The position numbers and the translations under genes are program-made. From positions 372,001 through 436,000 of the forward strand of contig MBPM02000050.1 in NCBI GenBank assembly GCA_001695595.3: a stretch of DNA of 64,000 nt. Direction: 5' to 3'. Origin of the DNA: Plasmopara viticola. Taxonomy: Eukaryota > Oomycota > Peronosporomycetes > Peronosporales > Peronosporaceae. Under the pieces are notes generated by a model. The model saw only the letters and a program-made list of their open reading frames with translations. It did no database searches and was not told where the DNA came from. How positions within the stretch are numbered: the stretch's first letter is position 1; every line of letters begins with the position of its first letter. Positions 43,627-54,900 of this stretch are shown in pieces.

Positions 43627-46600
43627 ATGAGCCCAAGCCCTGCAGACTCTGCCTTCTTCGCCCCCGCCTCCGACACCGCCTTCGCTGCCACCATGGACGC
43701 CACGGCGAGCCGAATCAACAAGTTCGACGGAACGATTTTCCATACGTGGAAGTTCAGGATGCGAATGATGTTGGAGGAGCGCGACCTCTAGGAAGTTGTG
43801 AACGGGGAGATAAAGCTTCAGCAGCTGAGTAACCCGATGGACCAGTCGACCTTAAAGCGTAAGGCTCGAAAGGCGCTGGCGATAATCTGTCTTGCGATGG
43901 AGGACTCGCAGCTGCCGCTGGTTCGCTCGGCCAAGGATGCGTATGATGCGTGGTCAAGATTGGAAGGACACTTCGAGAAGAGGAGCCTGGCGAACAAGCT
44001 CTTCCTTCGTCGCAGGTTCTTCACGATGATGATGGGGGATGGCGACGGTGGGCTAGAGCACATCAACAAGCTTAAGACGTTGGCTGAGCAGCTTAACGGG
44101 GTGGGCGCCCCGGTGAGTGAGGACGACCTAGTAATCACGCTTCTCGGAAGTCTGTGTGATTCGTACCAGTTCCTCATCACGGCGCTGGAGTCGCGCTCTG
44201 ACACGCTGACATGGGAACTTGTGACGTCGCGTCTATTACACGAAGAGATGAAACGCAAGGAACAAGGTGGCGGCGTCGATGGAGCCGCGCACGGGCAAAG
44301 ACAAGCGTTTATGACGTCGGACAATGGAAAGCGCATGGGACGCCAAGCGACTGCTAAGGCCAGCAGTGCGTGCCATTATTGTGGGGAACACGGGCATTGG
44401 ATTGCCAAGTGCCCCGTGAGAATTCGTGAAAACGCAGATCGGCAACGGCCGGAACAGCGTGCAAATATCGCGCAGAGTGAAGTCGACTCTAGTGATTTTC
44501 TCTTCTCGATTGGTGGAAACTCAAGCACCACCAAGTCGAGTTGCGTACGACTGGTTGACTCGGGTGCAACGCAGCACATGACTTTCTCGAAAGAGATCAT
44601 GAGGAATTACTAGAATATTTCTCCGGTGGACGTATATCTCGCAGACGACGGTGTTGTTCAAGCTTTCGGGACTGGCGACATTGTTATGTCTATGAAGACG
44701 TCCCACGGAAATAAGAAGGGCACGCTTCGTGGAGTATGGCATATTCCAAAGCTATCGCGCAATTTTTTCTCCGTTGGACGTTTCACAAAAGATGTTGGAC
44801 CAGTCACGTTCGAAACCGATGGCTGTTTTGCTCAGACAAAGGGAATGCAGTGGAAGCTCGGAGTCCGCGAGGGCAAAGGGCTGTTTAAGCTGTGTATGAC
44901 GCCTGTCAGCACTGACGAAGACAGTGTGACAAGCTCGTCGGGATGCCATAGGGACACCACTTCGTGCTTCCGGCACCTTCGACTTGGGTACATTTGACAT
45001 AGTGGTCTTAAAACTATCGTCAAGAAAACTATAGCGTTGGCATTGATCTTGCTTCCGTCAAACAGTGGGAGCTGTGTGATGGTTGTGCGCTTGGCAAACA
45101 AACGCGAGTGAGTTTTATGCCAAAGTCGCCTCATCATGCAAAGAAACTGCTGGAAGTAATTCACAATGATGTGTGTGGGCCTATGCAGTCGACGACTTTT
45201 AGCGGCAAGCGGTATTATGTCACTTTAACAGACGAGTACTCGCACTTTACAACGGTATTTTTGCTGCGAAACAAGTCTGAAGGTGCCGGCAAAATTGCCG
45301 AGTTTGTTGCGTTTGCCAAAACTCACACCAGCAAAGTTGTCAAAGCTCTTCGCTGCGATAATGGTGGTGAGTATAGATCGGGGGACATGGCCAAGTTCTG
45401 CAAGCGACGTGGTATCGAGCAGAAGTTCACGCCACCTTATACACCACAGCTTATTAGAGTGGCTGAACGCATGAACCGGACACTGGTGGAATGTGCAAGA
45501 TGTATGATTGAGCACGCTGAACTGCCAAAGACGTATTGGGGTGAGGCTGTTATGACCTCCGCTTTTCTTCGCAGTCGTTGCCCGACGCGAGGTATTGCTA
45601 TGAATAAATCGCCATACCAAGTTTGGACGAAAAGAAGACCTGTGCTGACGAATTTGAAGGTTTTCGGATGTCATGCTTTTGTTACGATTCCGAAGGAAAA
45701 GCGCAGCAAGTTTGACGTCCGGTCAGTACGCTGTCGATTTCTCGGCTACTCGGAGCATGAGAAAGCGTATCTATTTGAAGAGATAGAGAGTGGACGTGTG
45801 CTGGTTAGTCGCGACGCAAAATTTATGGAAGATACTTTCGACACTGGGAGGAGCAACCGTCGCTACAATGAAGTTGTTGTTCAAGATGTTGATGACGCGA
45901 CTGATCAAGAATCTTCACAACATGACCAGATGGATTACGGAGCCAAGGAGTCTGCGCATGAAGAAGAAGTTGAGCCTGGCAGTAAGCGGCACCAAAGGAC
46001 TCATCGCTCGAAAAAGCAACTGAAGTGCTAAGGTCTAAACGACAAAGTCGATATCAATCACTGTAGGAATGTCAGCCACAGCGCGAGACTCTGAGGCTGT
46101 GTACGTCGTGGATTCAGTGGGAAAGTTGCCGGCCACCTTTAAGTCGGCGATGGAATCCGACGACGCAGCTAAATGAAAGATTCGATGCGAATCGGAGATG
46201 GATTTGCTGCAAAAGAACAAAACATGGACGCTCGTACCCCTTCCAAAAGAACGCAAGGCAATCGGCAATCGATGGGTGTTTCGTTTCAAGAAGAATCAAG
46301 CCGGCGAAGTCGAGCGCTACAAAGCGCGTTTGGTGGCCAAAGATTTTTCGCAGAAGTTTGGCACTGACTATATAGAAACATTAGCGCCTGTGGCCAAGTT
46401 CGCGTCAATTCAATTACTGCTCAGTCTGGCTACCAAGTACCGACTCGCGGTTCACCAGATGGATGTCAAGACAGCATTTCATAACGGTCAGCTTGACGAA
46501 GATATCTACATGGCGCAGCCTGATGGTTTTCCAAACACGGCAAATCCAGACTATGTGTGCAAGTTACAGCGGTCCCTGTACGGGCTGAAGCAATCGCCTC

Positions 46601-47653
46601 GCATGTGGAACAAGACCATTGACGACTTTATGTTAGGACTGGAGTTCAAGAAGTGTAAATTGGATCACTGCGTGTATGTGAAGTGGGATGGCCATGACAT
46701 GATGTTCGTAGGGCTTTACGTCGACGATCTAATTTTGGCTTTTAATACCAGCAGGATGCTCCAGGAAACCAAGCACGCACTCAGCAAACGATTTGAGATG
46801 ACGGATTTGGAACAGCTTAACTTCTTTCTTGGAATTGAAATCGAGCAAGATCTAAGGATCGGGACTCTGACGATGTGGCAAACCAAGTTCGCGTGCGAGG
46901 TTTTGGCCAAGTTCAATATGGAAAAGAGCAAGCCTGTTAGAACGCCGCAAGATCCAAGACTCAAGCTTATCAAGTCCATGTGCGAAGGAGGATGGATGCT
47001 GTTAATTGCCTGATGTACCTTATGGTCGGCACGGATTCAGATCTCGCTGCGGCAGTGGGAGTACTCAGCCAATTTGCAGCAGACCCATGTCCGACACACT
47101 GGCAAGCGTCGGAAAGAGCCACAAGTACGCACGGCATTATATTCCAAGCAGCGAATCATGGTGGACTGCAGGGATTTTCGGATGCGGACTGGACCGGAGA
47201 TACAGTGTCACGAAGAAGTACAAGCGGCTATGCCTTTATGATGAGCGGTGGATGTGTCAGCTGGAAGAGCAAAAAACAGCGTACGGTGGCTCTATCGTCT
47301 ACAGAAGCCGAATACATGGCATTGTAAGAGGATACGCAAGAAGGAATATGGCTCAAGACGTTTTGTGTGAGTTAAGCGAGATGTCCCCAGACACAGCGGT
47401 AAAATTCCAAGAAGATAATCAAGGCTCGATTGCACTAGCGAAAAACCCGGAGGCTCAAAAACGAACTAAGCACATCGACATTCGATACCTTAGTACGTGG
47501 AAAGGTTGAAGATGGTCAGGTTATTCTCGAGTACATTTCTACTTTCGACATGCTAGCGGCCATAATGACCAAGCCGATTCCTGCGATGCAGTTTTGTCTA
47601 CTCCAAAGCAAGCTTGGCATACAAAAGTCGAAGGCTACCGAGTCGAGTGGGAG
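43627..47653 (+). pseudogene. Copia family 1 gag-pol of E10, well preserved but broken
   Basis: Gag starts at 43627, with TGG to TAG at 43789; the rest of gag is open from 43798 to 44613. Knuckle CHYCGEHGHWIAKC is intact (about 44371-44412). Protease VRLVDSGATQHMT (about 44548-44586), then a stop. Pre-integrase with LRLGYI near 44990. Integrase 45108-46031 is open for 307 codons with DEYSHF, RCDNGGEY and VAERMNRTL. Reverse transcriptase 46198-46980 is open with KARLVAKDFS and YVDDLILAF. RNase H 47000-47640 has SDADWTGD, a small in-frame deletion shared with E4, and a TAA at 47325. Relatively few lesions for this region. Confidence 0.9.
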
Positions 47654-47934
47654 TGTTGTCGAAGACGCTGTGAAAGTAACGCCTCGACCAGCGACTACAT
47701 ATCAGTAAGTACCGGTATCGGCAATCAGGTGATGACTGCTTGGAGGAGCGGGTTCAAGAAAGGCAGAAGATTGGTTTCGGGATGGGAAGATGATTGCGCC
47801 CGGATGGTGATTTGTTCGGATTGGCTTAGATAAATCATTGGCTAAGTGGTAGCATGTAGTTGCGAACTAAGGACGTTATAAATATATTCACTTTGCATTT
47901 TGCCATCTTCAGCTCAAGCGACCTTTCTTCATTA
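47654..47934 (+). repeat. E10 3' LTR, type B
   Basis: Begins TGTTGTCGAAGACGCTG after a GAGTGGGAG purine tract, and ends CTTCATTA. Initiator TCACTTTGCATTTT at 47888-47901. It carries one unit of GATTGCGCCCGGATGG where the 5' copy has two. Confidence 0.85.
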
Positions 47935-47939
47935 TAACA

Positions 47940-50209
47940 GTGGGAGAACGACTTACGAGAATAAAAGCACTATTGTCGAGATTTATGATTAGGACAAAGG
48001 AATATCGACGGACGACGAGAAAGAGTCTGAGGCAGAGCAGACTAAGACACACGACGCAAGTACGGACTGTAAACTGGGAAACAAGCGGCACACTCGTACT
48101 CAATCATTGGAAAAGGCCACTGAGGTTCCGCAGCCCAAGCGTCATGCGCCCAAATACCACCGCTCGACACTCGAAGAAATTCAAGCTCTTGCTACAATTC
48201 GCGAAGAGGGCTACGAAGCCGCCCACGTCTTGTATTCTGTGGGAGAGATGCCGATAACGTTCAAGTCGGCGATGGAATTTAGCGACGCGAGCCTATGGAA
48301 AGCTGCATGCGATTCGGAGCTAGAGTCACTCCGCAAGAACAAACCTTGGGATGTTGTTTCTTTACCTAAGGGACGCGAAACAATCGGCTGCAGATGGGTG
48401 TTTTAAGTCAAGGAAAACCAAGACGGAATTATCGAGCGGTATAAGGCGCGACTCGTTGCCAAGGGATTTTCACAGAAGTTTGGAGTCGATTATGAGGAGA
48501 CATTTGCGCCGGTGGCGAAGTTTACTTCAATTAGCATCGCGTTGAGCATGGCTGCCGAGTACGGTTTGACGCTGCATCAGATGGACGTGAAGACTGATTT
48601 TTCGAACGGAGTTCTGGATGAAGAATTTTATATGCAGCAGCCTAGAGGATATGTCAGTGAAGACAAACAAGGTCATGTATGTAAGCTGAAGCGGTCGTTG
48701 TACGGTCTTTAGCAATCACCGCGCATGTGGAATTAAACCATCGACGACTATATGATCAAGATAAGTTTCAGCAAGTGTGAGTCCGATCACTGTGTGTACA
48801 ATAAGCGCTTTGACGACAACACGATGATTGTTGTGCTGTACGTGGATGACCTCATTGTAGCAAGCAGCAATAACTCGCTCCTAGGCTCCACCAAGCGTGC
48901 GCTAAGCGACCGTTTGAGATGACAGATCTAGGCGAGCTCAAGTATTTTTTCGGTATGGATAACGGTCAGGACCAAGTATCCGGCCAAATCACGATGTATC
49001 TTATGGTTGCGACGCGACTAGACCTTTCTAAACAAGTTTGGCATGCAAGATAGCAAGCCTGTCAAGACGTCTTAAGAAGCAGGACTCAAGATGTGCGTGA
49101 AGATGGCTGCAAGCATGAAGATACGATGAAGAATGTGCCTTATCAAATTGTGTTGGTGGCATTATATACCTTATGGTCGCGACGCGACCAGACCTTGCTG
49201 TTCGAAGCCAGTTTGCTGCTGAATCGTGTCCGACAAATTTGCAAGCTCTCAAGCGCGTACTGCGATTATTTAAAGCAACGGAAACGCATGGATTCCAGCA
49301 TTTAAGTTGCGGTCCGGCTAAGCTACTTTGGTATTCGGATGCAGACTGGGCTGGAGACATCGAATCTCGCCGAAGTACAAGCGGCTATGCGTTTACAGTT
49401 AATAATGGATGCATCAGCTGGCGAAGTAAGAAGCAACGAAGTGTGGCGCTTTCCTCAACAGATGCGGAGTACATGGCTATATCAGAAGCCACTCAAGAAG
49501 CGGTTTGGCTCAAGGTATTTCTGTGCGAGCTTGGCGAGATGACTTCCAATGAGTCTGTCAAGATATTTGAGGACAATCAAGGTTCTATTGCGTTGGCCAA
49601 GAATCCAGAATTTCACAAGCGCACAAAACATATCGACATTCGCTTCCACTTTGTGCGAGAAAAGGTTGAGGACGGCAGAGTCAACCTTGAGTGCATCCCT
49701 ATGCAAGAGATGCTGGCCGACATAACGACGAAGCCAATTTTTTCTGCGCAGTTCGATGCTTTGCGCTCTAAGTACAAGCGGTCATGTGTTCACACGGAAC
49801 AATGGATGCATTAGCTGGCGAAGTAAGAAGCAACGAAGTGTGGCGCTTTCCTAAACAAATGCGGAGTATATGACTTTATCAGAGGCCACTCAAGAAGCGC
49901 TTTGGCTCAATGTATTTCTGTGCGAGCTTGGTGAGATGACTCCCGATGAGTATGTCATGATATTCGAGGATAACTAGGGTTCTATTGCGTTGGCCAAGGA
50001 GCCAAAATATCACAAGCGCACAAAACATATCGACATTCGCTACCACTTTGTGCAAGAAAAGGTCGAGGACGGCAGAGTCAACCTTGAGTACATCCCTATG
50101 CAAGAGATGCTGGCCGACATAACGACGAAGCCAATTTTTCTGCGCAGTTCGATGCTTTGCGCTCTATACTTGGGATACAAGGCGTCGCCATTGCCGAGTC
50201 GTGTGGGAG
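47940..50209 (+). pseudogene. Copia family 1 linker to RNase H, right part of E9
   Basis: Continues the E9 linker after E10. Reverse transcriptase 48270-48990 with KARLVAKGFSQKFGVDYEET (stop within FRVK at about 48404, and a TAG near 48710), YVDDLIVAS near 48840. At 48993-49024 a 31-base piece of downstream sequence appears out of place. RNase H 49173-49770 is open for over 200 codons (SDADWAGDIESRRSTSGYAF, EDNQGSIALAKNPEFHKRT, DMLADI-like end). A second, partial copy of the RNase H end follows at 49798-50166. Confidence 0.85.
49401..50166 (+). repeat. Direct duplication of about 370 bases of RNase H
   Basis: 49401-49770 and 49798-50166 are the same part of RNase H (from NNGCISWRSKKQR to QFDALRS), offset by about 397 bases with a 27-base spacer. 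They differ at roughly one base in fifteen, and the second has its own stop (TAG near 49977). Only the second copy reaches the LTR. Confidence 0.85.
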
Positions 50210-50511
50210 TATTGTCGAAAATGCTGGTGAAGAAACGCCTCGACCAGCGACTACATATCGGTAAGTACCGGTGCCTGCAATCAGTTCATGAATGCTTGAA
50301 GGAGCGGATTCAAGATGGGCAGAAGATCGGTTTTAGGATGGGAAGATTATTGCACCCGGATGGGAAGATGATTGCGCCCGAATGGTAAGTCGTTCTGATT
50401 GGCTTTGACATATTTAAAATCATTGGTTCAGAGGGAGCATGTAGTTGCGAGCCTTATAAAAAAAATTGCTTTGCATTTTGCCAACTAGTGCTCACTTCGA
50501 CCTTTCTAACA
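50210..50511 (+). repeat. Family 1 LTR, type B (3' LTR of E9, also heading E11)
   Basis: Begins TATTGTCGAAAATGCTGG after GTGTGGGAG and ends TTTCTAACA, followed at once by GGTTATGAGTCC and a gag start. It has two GATTGC-type units. It serves as the right end of E9 and the left end of a gag fragment, so the two may be a tandem pair that shared an LTR. Confidence 0.8.
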
Positions 50512-50515
50512 GGTT

Positions 50516-51054
50516 ATGAGTCCAAGCCCCGCCGACTCCCCCTTTTCTGACTCTGCCTTCGCCACCATGGACGCGTCTGTACCAAGTCGAATCAACAAGT
50601 TCGACGGCACCGACTTTCGCACCTGGAAGCTCACGATGCTGATGGTGCTGGAGGAGAGGGACCCGTGGGAAATTGCAAGTGGTGAAATCAAGCTGGAGCA
50701 CTGCAAGAATGCGATGGATAAATCGACTAACAAGAGGAAGCCTCGGAAAGCGTTAGCGATAATCTGTCTTGCTATGGAAGATTCAAAGCTGCCACTGGTC
50801 CGGTCGTCAAGTGGTGCGCATGATGCGTGGTCGAAACTGGAAGGACACTTTGAGAAGAGGAGCCTCTCAAACAAACTCTTTCTCGTCGACGATTTTTCAC
50901 GACAATGATGGAAGAAGGTGATGATGTTCCGGAAACATCAACAAGCTCAACACGATAGCGGAGCAGCTCAATGCTGTGGATGCCCCGGTGAGCAGGGACG
51001 ACTTGGTTACAGACTTCTTTGGAGTCTTAGTGACTCGTACCAGTTTATCATTAC
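50516..51054 (+). pseudogene. Copia family 1 gag fragment (E11)
   Basis: Gag opens at 50516 (MSPSPADSPFSDSA) and is open for 130 codons (NKFDGTDFRTWKLTMLMVLEE in parts) up to a one-base loss near 50884. It continues in other frames to SLLLKR near 51054, where a minus-strand LTR (TGTTG) begins. Very similar to the gag of E8. Confidence 0.85.
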
Positions 51055-51355
51055 TGTTGAAAAGGTCACTTGAGCTGAAGATGGCAAAATGCAAAGTTAA
51101 TATGTTTATAAGGTCCTTAGTTCGCAACTACATGCTACCTCTAAGCCAATGGTTTATCTAAGCCAATCCGAACAACTTACTATCCGGGCGCAATCACCTT
51201 CCCATCCGGGCGCAATCATCTTCCCATCCCGGAGCCGATCTTTTGCCCATCTTGAACCCGCTCCCTCAGTCAGTCATCAACTGATCGCAGGTACCGGTAC
51301 TTACCGATATGTAGTCGCTGGTCGAGGCGTTTCTTCGCCAGCATCTTCGACAACA
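51055..51355 (-). repeat. Family 1 LTR, type B, minus strand (3' LTR of E12)
   Basis: Complete: TGTTGAAAAGGTC at the left and GACAACA at the right (TGTTGTCGAAGATGC on the minus strand). Two copies of the GCGCAATCA-containing unit. The adjoining purine tract on the minus strand is GAGTGGGGGGTG. Confidence 0.85.
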
Positions 51356-52525
51356 TAATCAACACCCCCCACTCGACTCGACAGCTTCAGCACCTTGAAT
51401 ACCAAGTCGACAACGAAGTGAAGTGTATTGCGCAGCAACAATAGGCTTGGTCATTATGTCGGCCAGCATGTCTTGAGTTGGACAGAACTCTAACAACACT
51501 TGACCGTCTTCAACTCTCTCACGCACAAAGTGGTACCGAAAATCGATATGCTTGGTGCGCTTATGAAATTCCGAATTCTTGGCAAGTGCAATTGAGCCTT
51601 GATTATCTCCAAAAATCTTGATGGGTTTATCGTCGTCAACTTCTTTAAGCTCGCACAAGAATACTTTTAGCCATACAAAATCTTGAGCTGCTTCCGATAG
51701 GGCCATATACTCTGCCTCAGTTGACGAGAGTGCTACCGTGCGCTGCTTTTTGCTTCTCAAGCTGATGCATCCGTTGTTCATGACAAAGACATAGCCACTT
51801 GTGCTGCGACGCGACTCGATGTCTCTTGCCCAGTCAGCATCTGAAAATTCTTGAAATGTTGAAGCACCATTTCGGGAGAACACGAGTCCGTGCGCTTGGG
51901 TGGCATTCAAGTATCGCGGTACGCGCTTAAAAGCTTGCCAGGGTGTCGAACATAGATCGGCTGCGAATTGGCTCAGCACTCCCACTGCTGCTGCAAGATC
52001 CGGACGAGTAGCAACCATCAAGCACATGCTGCCACCGACAGCACTTCGATACGACACGTGTTTCATTGTGTCCTTGTGCATGCATTCACCATTGCACATG
52101 TTCTTTGTCAGCTTCAATCCTGGATGTTAAGAAGTCCTTACTGGCTTGCATGTCTTGCATTCCAAACTTAAGCAAGATCGACTTGAGAAACTTGGTTTGC
52201 CGCATCGTAACTTGACCTTTTGCGCTATCTTGATTGATCTCCATTCTGGGAAAGACCTTTAGCTCGCCGAGGTCTGTCATCTCGAATCTTTCACTTAGCA
52301 CTTGCTTCGGTGTTGAAAGCAAGATGTCGTCACTGCTCGCAATAAGCAAGTCGTCAACGTAGAGAGTGAACGCTTGAGCTTGAGCACATACTTTGGTCGA
52401 CTGGGGTCAGCATCTCCATCCGGTTGTTGCATATAAATGTCTTCGTCTGGAGTACCACTAAGAAACGCAGTTTTGACGTCCATTTGGTGGATCTTGATAT
52501 CATATTTGGCAGCCAGACTTAGCAC
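51356..52525 (-). pseudogene. Copia family 1 fragment, reverse transcriptase to RNase H, minus strand (E12)
   Basis: RNase H is open for 252 codons (52117 to 51359): GGSMCLMVATRPDLAAAVGV, FSDADWARDIESRRSTSGY, then EDNQ-type GDNQGSIALAKNSEFHKRT and DMLADIMTKPI. Upstream, part of the reverse transcriptase (52086-52525) lacks about 150 bases at LYVDD. It breaks at 52525, in the AAKYDIKIHQMDVKT region, where the family 2b LTR begins. Most similar to E7. Confidence 0.85.
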
Positions 52526-52789
52526 TGTTGAGTTTTTGAGGCCGGAAGGTAAGGAAGGCTGAAGAAGCGAAGTGAAGAGTCGTTTGCGTTGAAGCGAAGA
52601 GACTTGACTGACAGGAAGTAATTTTGGAAGTGATTGATTTATTGGAGCTTCCACTTCTACTTCTCGTAACCACTCATTCTACATGACGTAATTATCTTGG
52701 ACTGTAAAAAGTAAAAACTATGTTGAACCGCGGTTCAAATTGGACCGAGTTGGGTTGGGTGCTTTACCTGAAACCCATAATCCTCAACA
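52526..52789 (-). repeat. Family 2b LTR (3' LTR)
   Basis: 264 bases. Contains GAACCGCGGTTC, a perfect palindrome (near 52730-52741), and CATGACGTAAT near 52681. It matches the solo LTR at 14970-15235 and the partial LTR at 53751-53886. It shows little likeness to the family 2a LTR although the proteins are related. Confidence 0.8.
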
Positions 52790-53750
52790 CGCCCCCTCAA
52801 CGCGAACAGACTTGTATGCCGAGGGCCGCTGTCATATTCTTGTGGCGCGGTCCTGGTAAGCCTTTTGTCATAACGTCCGCCAGCACGTTTTTGGTCTCGC
52901 AATACTCAAGATGTATTTCGCCACGCTTGACTTCGTCGCGGATGTGGTGGCACTTGATGTCGATATGTTTGGCTCGGCCGTGATTGACAGGATTCTTGGT
53001 CATCTTGAGGCAAGACTGGTTGTCATCAAAAATCTTGAGATCCGGTCCTGGCTAATCTGCCGCATCCAGAATCTCGCACAGTAAGCGATGAACCCACTTA
53101 CCTTCTTGAACCGCTATGCTAACTCCGCTTCGCTGGTCGACGATGAAACGCTTGACTGCTTTTTACTTCTCCAGCTTACCGGAGCACTCATCAGTATGAA
53201 AGCGAATCTAGAAGTCGACTTGCGGTCGGTATGATCCCCTGTCCAATTTGCGTCCGAGTATTCACAAATATCGACTTTGTTGCCAGGCTGAAAGCAAATA
53301 CCATGACTTTTTGTACCTTGCAAATAGCGAAATATACGCTTGACTGCAGTCCAATGCTCAATCTGTGGGTTTTCCATAAACCGTGATACGTAGTCAACTG
53401 CAAACGCAATGTCCGGCCGCGTCGCTGTCGTCAGATGCATTAGAGCTCCGACCGCTTCTCGAAATGCGCGTTAATCTTGGTTGGAGAGTCACTTGGCACG
53501 AGCTTTGTGCTAATGTCTGCTGAACTTACTACTGACTTGCAATCATCCATACCGTCGTTGATGTATCGCCGTTGACGCATTATAACACTGCCGTTGTCAT
53601 TGTCTACAAGTTCAATGCCCAGGACAAACGTGCACTTGCCACAATCGGTCATCCCAAAGCAATTTTTCAAGGCAATTAACGCTGTTGAACTCCCACTAAC
53701 AATACACCATCGACATATACCAGTAGTAGCTCGCAGTGTTCGGTCGAAAT
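52790..53750 (-). pseudogene. Copia family 2b pol remnant
   Basis: Minus strand: reverse transcriptase piece KNCFGMTDCGKCTFVLGIEL (53670-53600), QRRYINDGM, TATRPDIAFAVDYVSRF (53430-53390), SDANWTGDHTDRKSTSRFAF (about 53270-53210), then KHIDIKCHHIRDEVKRGEI and the C-terminus ending LGIQVCSR at 52797. Followed by the purine tract TTGAGGGGGCG and the LTR. Stops at about 53440 and 53114. Confidence 0.8.
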
Positions 53751-53886
53751 TGTTAAATTGTCTGAGGCCGGAAGGTACGGAAGGCTGTAGAAACGAAGTG
53801 AAGGGTCAATTGCGTTGAAGCGAAGACACTTGACTGAGAGGAAGTAAATTTGGAAGTGATTGATTTATTGGGGTTTAAACTCTTAC
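53751..53886 (-). repeat. Family 2b LTR, truncated (5' LTR)
   Basis: TGTTAAATTGTCTGAGGCCGG, then GGAAGGCTGTAGAAACGAAG, ending in TTATTGGGGTTTAAACTC, where E13 begins. It matches the first half of 52526-52789. Confidence 0.75.
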
Positions 53887-54187
53887 TGTTGTCGAAGATA
53901 CTGACAAAGAAACGCCTCGACCAGCGACTGCATATCGGTAAGTACCGGTATCTGAAATCAGTTGATGACTGCTTGAAGGAGCGGGTTCAAGATGGGCAAA
54001 AGATCGACTTTGGAATGGGTAGATGATTGCGCCCGGATGGGAAGATGATTGCGCCCGGATGGTGAGTCGTTCTGATTGGCTTAGATAAATCATTGGCTTA
54101 GAGGTAGCATGTAGTTGCGAACTAAGGACCTTGAAATATATTCACTTTGCATTCTACCAACAAGTGCTCACTTCGACCTTTTCATCA
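53887..54187 (+). repeat. Family 1 LTR, type B (5' LTR of E13)
   Basis: Begins TGTTGTCGAAGATACTG and ends CCTTTTCATCA, followed by GGTTATGAGCCC. Two full units of GATTGCGCCCGGATGG (about 54025-54060). TGATTGG and CATTGG boxes, GAAATATATTC and TCACTTTGCATTCT. Confidence 0.85.
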
Positions 54188-54191
54188 GGTT

Positions 54192-54608
54192 ATGAGCCCA
54201 AGCCCCGCACACTCTGCCCTGTTCTCCGACAACGACCAAGCCCTCGCCATGGACGTCGCTGCACCCTCGCGTATCAACAAGTTCGACGGAACGAACTTCC
54301 ATACGTGGAAGTTCAAGATGCAAATGGTGCGGGAAGAGCGCGATCTGTGGGAGGTCACGAGCGGTGAGATCAAGTACGAGCACTGTCTTACGCAGTTGGA
54401 TCAAAGCACGTACAAGCGCAAGTCCTGCAAAGCTATGGCCATCATCTGCCTTGCCATGGAGGACTCTCAGCTACCATTGGTACGGTCGGCGAAAGGTGCG
54501 CAGGATGCATGGTCGCGTCTAGAAGGGCACTTCGAGAAGAAGAGTTTAGCAAACAAGCTCTTTCTTCGTCGACGCTTCTTTACGACAATGATGGACGAAG
54601 GTGATGAT
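54192..54608 (+). pseudogene. E13 gag, left part
   Basis: Gag is open from the ATG at 54192 (MSPSPAHSA) for 139 codons with NKFDGTNFHTWKFKMQMV, LWEVTSGEIK and LANKLFLRRRFF. It is interrupted only by the insertion of E14 after DEGDD; the gag frame resumes at 59259 (VLQHINKIKTLA). No lesion is seen within this piece. Confidence 0.9.
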
Positions 54609-54900
54609 TGAAGAAGCTCGAGTGTGCACTAGTTGGTAAAATGCAAAGTGAATATATTTAAAAGGTCCTTAGTTCACAACTACATGCTACCACTAAGCCA
54701 ATGATTTTTTTAAGCCAATCAGAACGACTCACCCTCCGGGCGCAATCATCTTCCCATCCCGAAACCGATCTTTTGCCCATCTTGAACCCGCTCCCTCAGT
54801 CAGTCATCAAATGATTGCAGATACCGATACTTACCGATATGGAGTCGCTGTTCGAGGCGTTTGTCCGCCAACATCTTCCACAAGAGTCGTATATTCAACA
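54609..54900 (-). repeat. E14 3' LTR
   Basis: TGAAGAAGCTCGAG at the left and TTCAACA at the right; on the minus strand TGTTGAATATACGAC to CTTCTTCA. The start differs from other type B LTRs by an extra ACGACTCTTG-like segment before TGTCGAAGATG, shared by both E14 LTRs. Confidence 0.9.

Larger units (their letters stand above)
43323..47939 (+). mobile_element. Copia family 1 element E10 (43328-47934), nested inside E9
   Basis: A 4.6 kb element with a type B LTR at each end. Flanks are TGACA (43323-43327) and TAACA (47935-47939), a five-base duplication with one later change. Collapsing it joins the E9 linker (TTTGACA to GTGGGAGAACGAC) exactly as seen uninterrupted in E8 near 39508. The first 130 bases of the two LTRs differ at about one position; further in they differ by repeat-unit indels. 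Confidence 0.9.
52526..53886 (-). mobile_element. Copia family 2b element with large internal deletion, minus strand
   Basis: The left end is a complete LTR (52526-52789) with perfect TGTTGAG/CTCAACA ends. The right end is a partial LTR (53751-53886) cut by the family 1 LTR at 53887. The interior (52790-53750) has only the last part of reverse transcriptase and RNase H. Gag, protease, integrase and most of the reverse transcriptase are deleted. It lies inside E12. Confidence 0.8.

Noticed and set aside
47006..47509. 167-codon frame overlapping the E10 RNase H as a separate gene
   Set aside because: It is the alternate frame of RNase H; the true frame carries SDADWTGD and the KSKKQRTVAL motif.
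54009..54063. CRISPR-like repeats (GATTGCGCCCGGATGG units)
   Set aside because: Only one or two adjacent units without distinct spacers, inside LTRs of a eukaryotic element.
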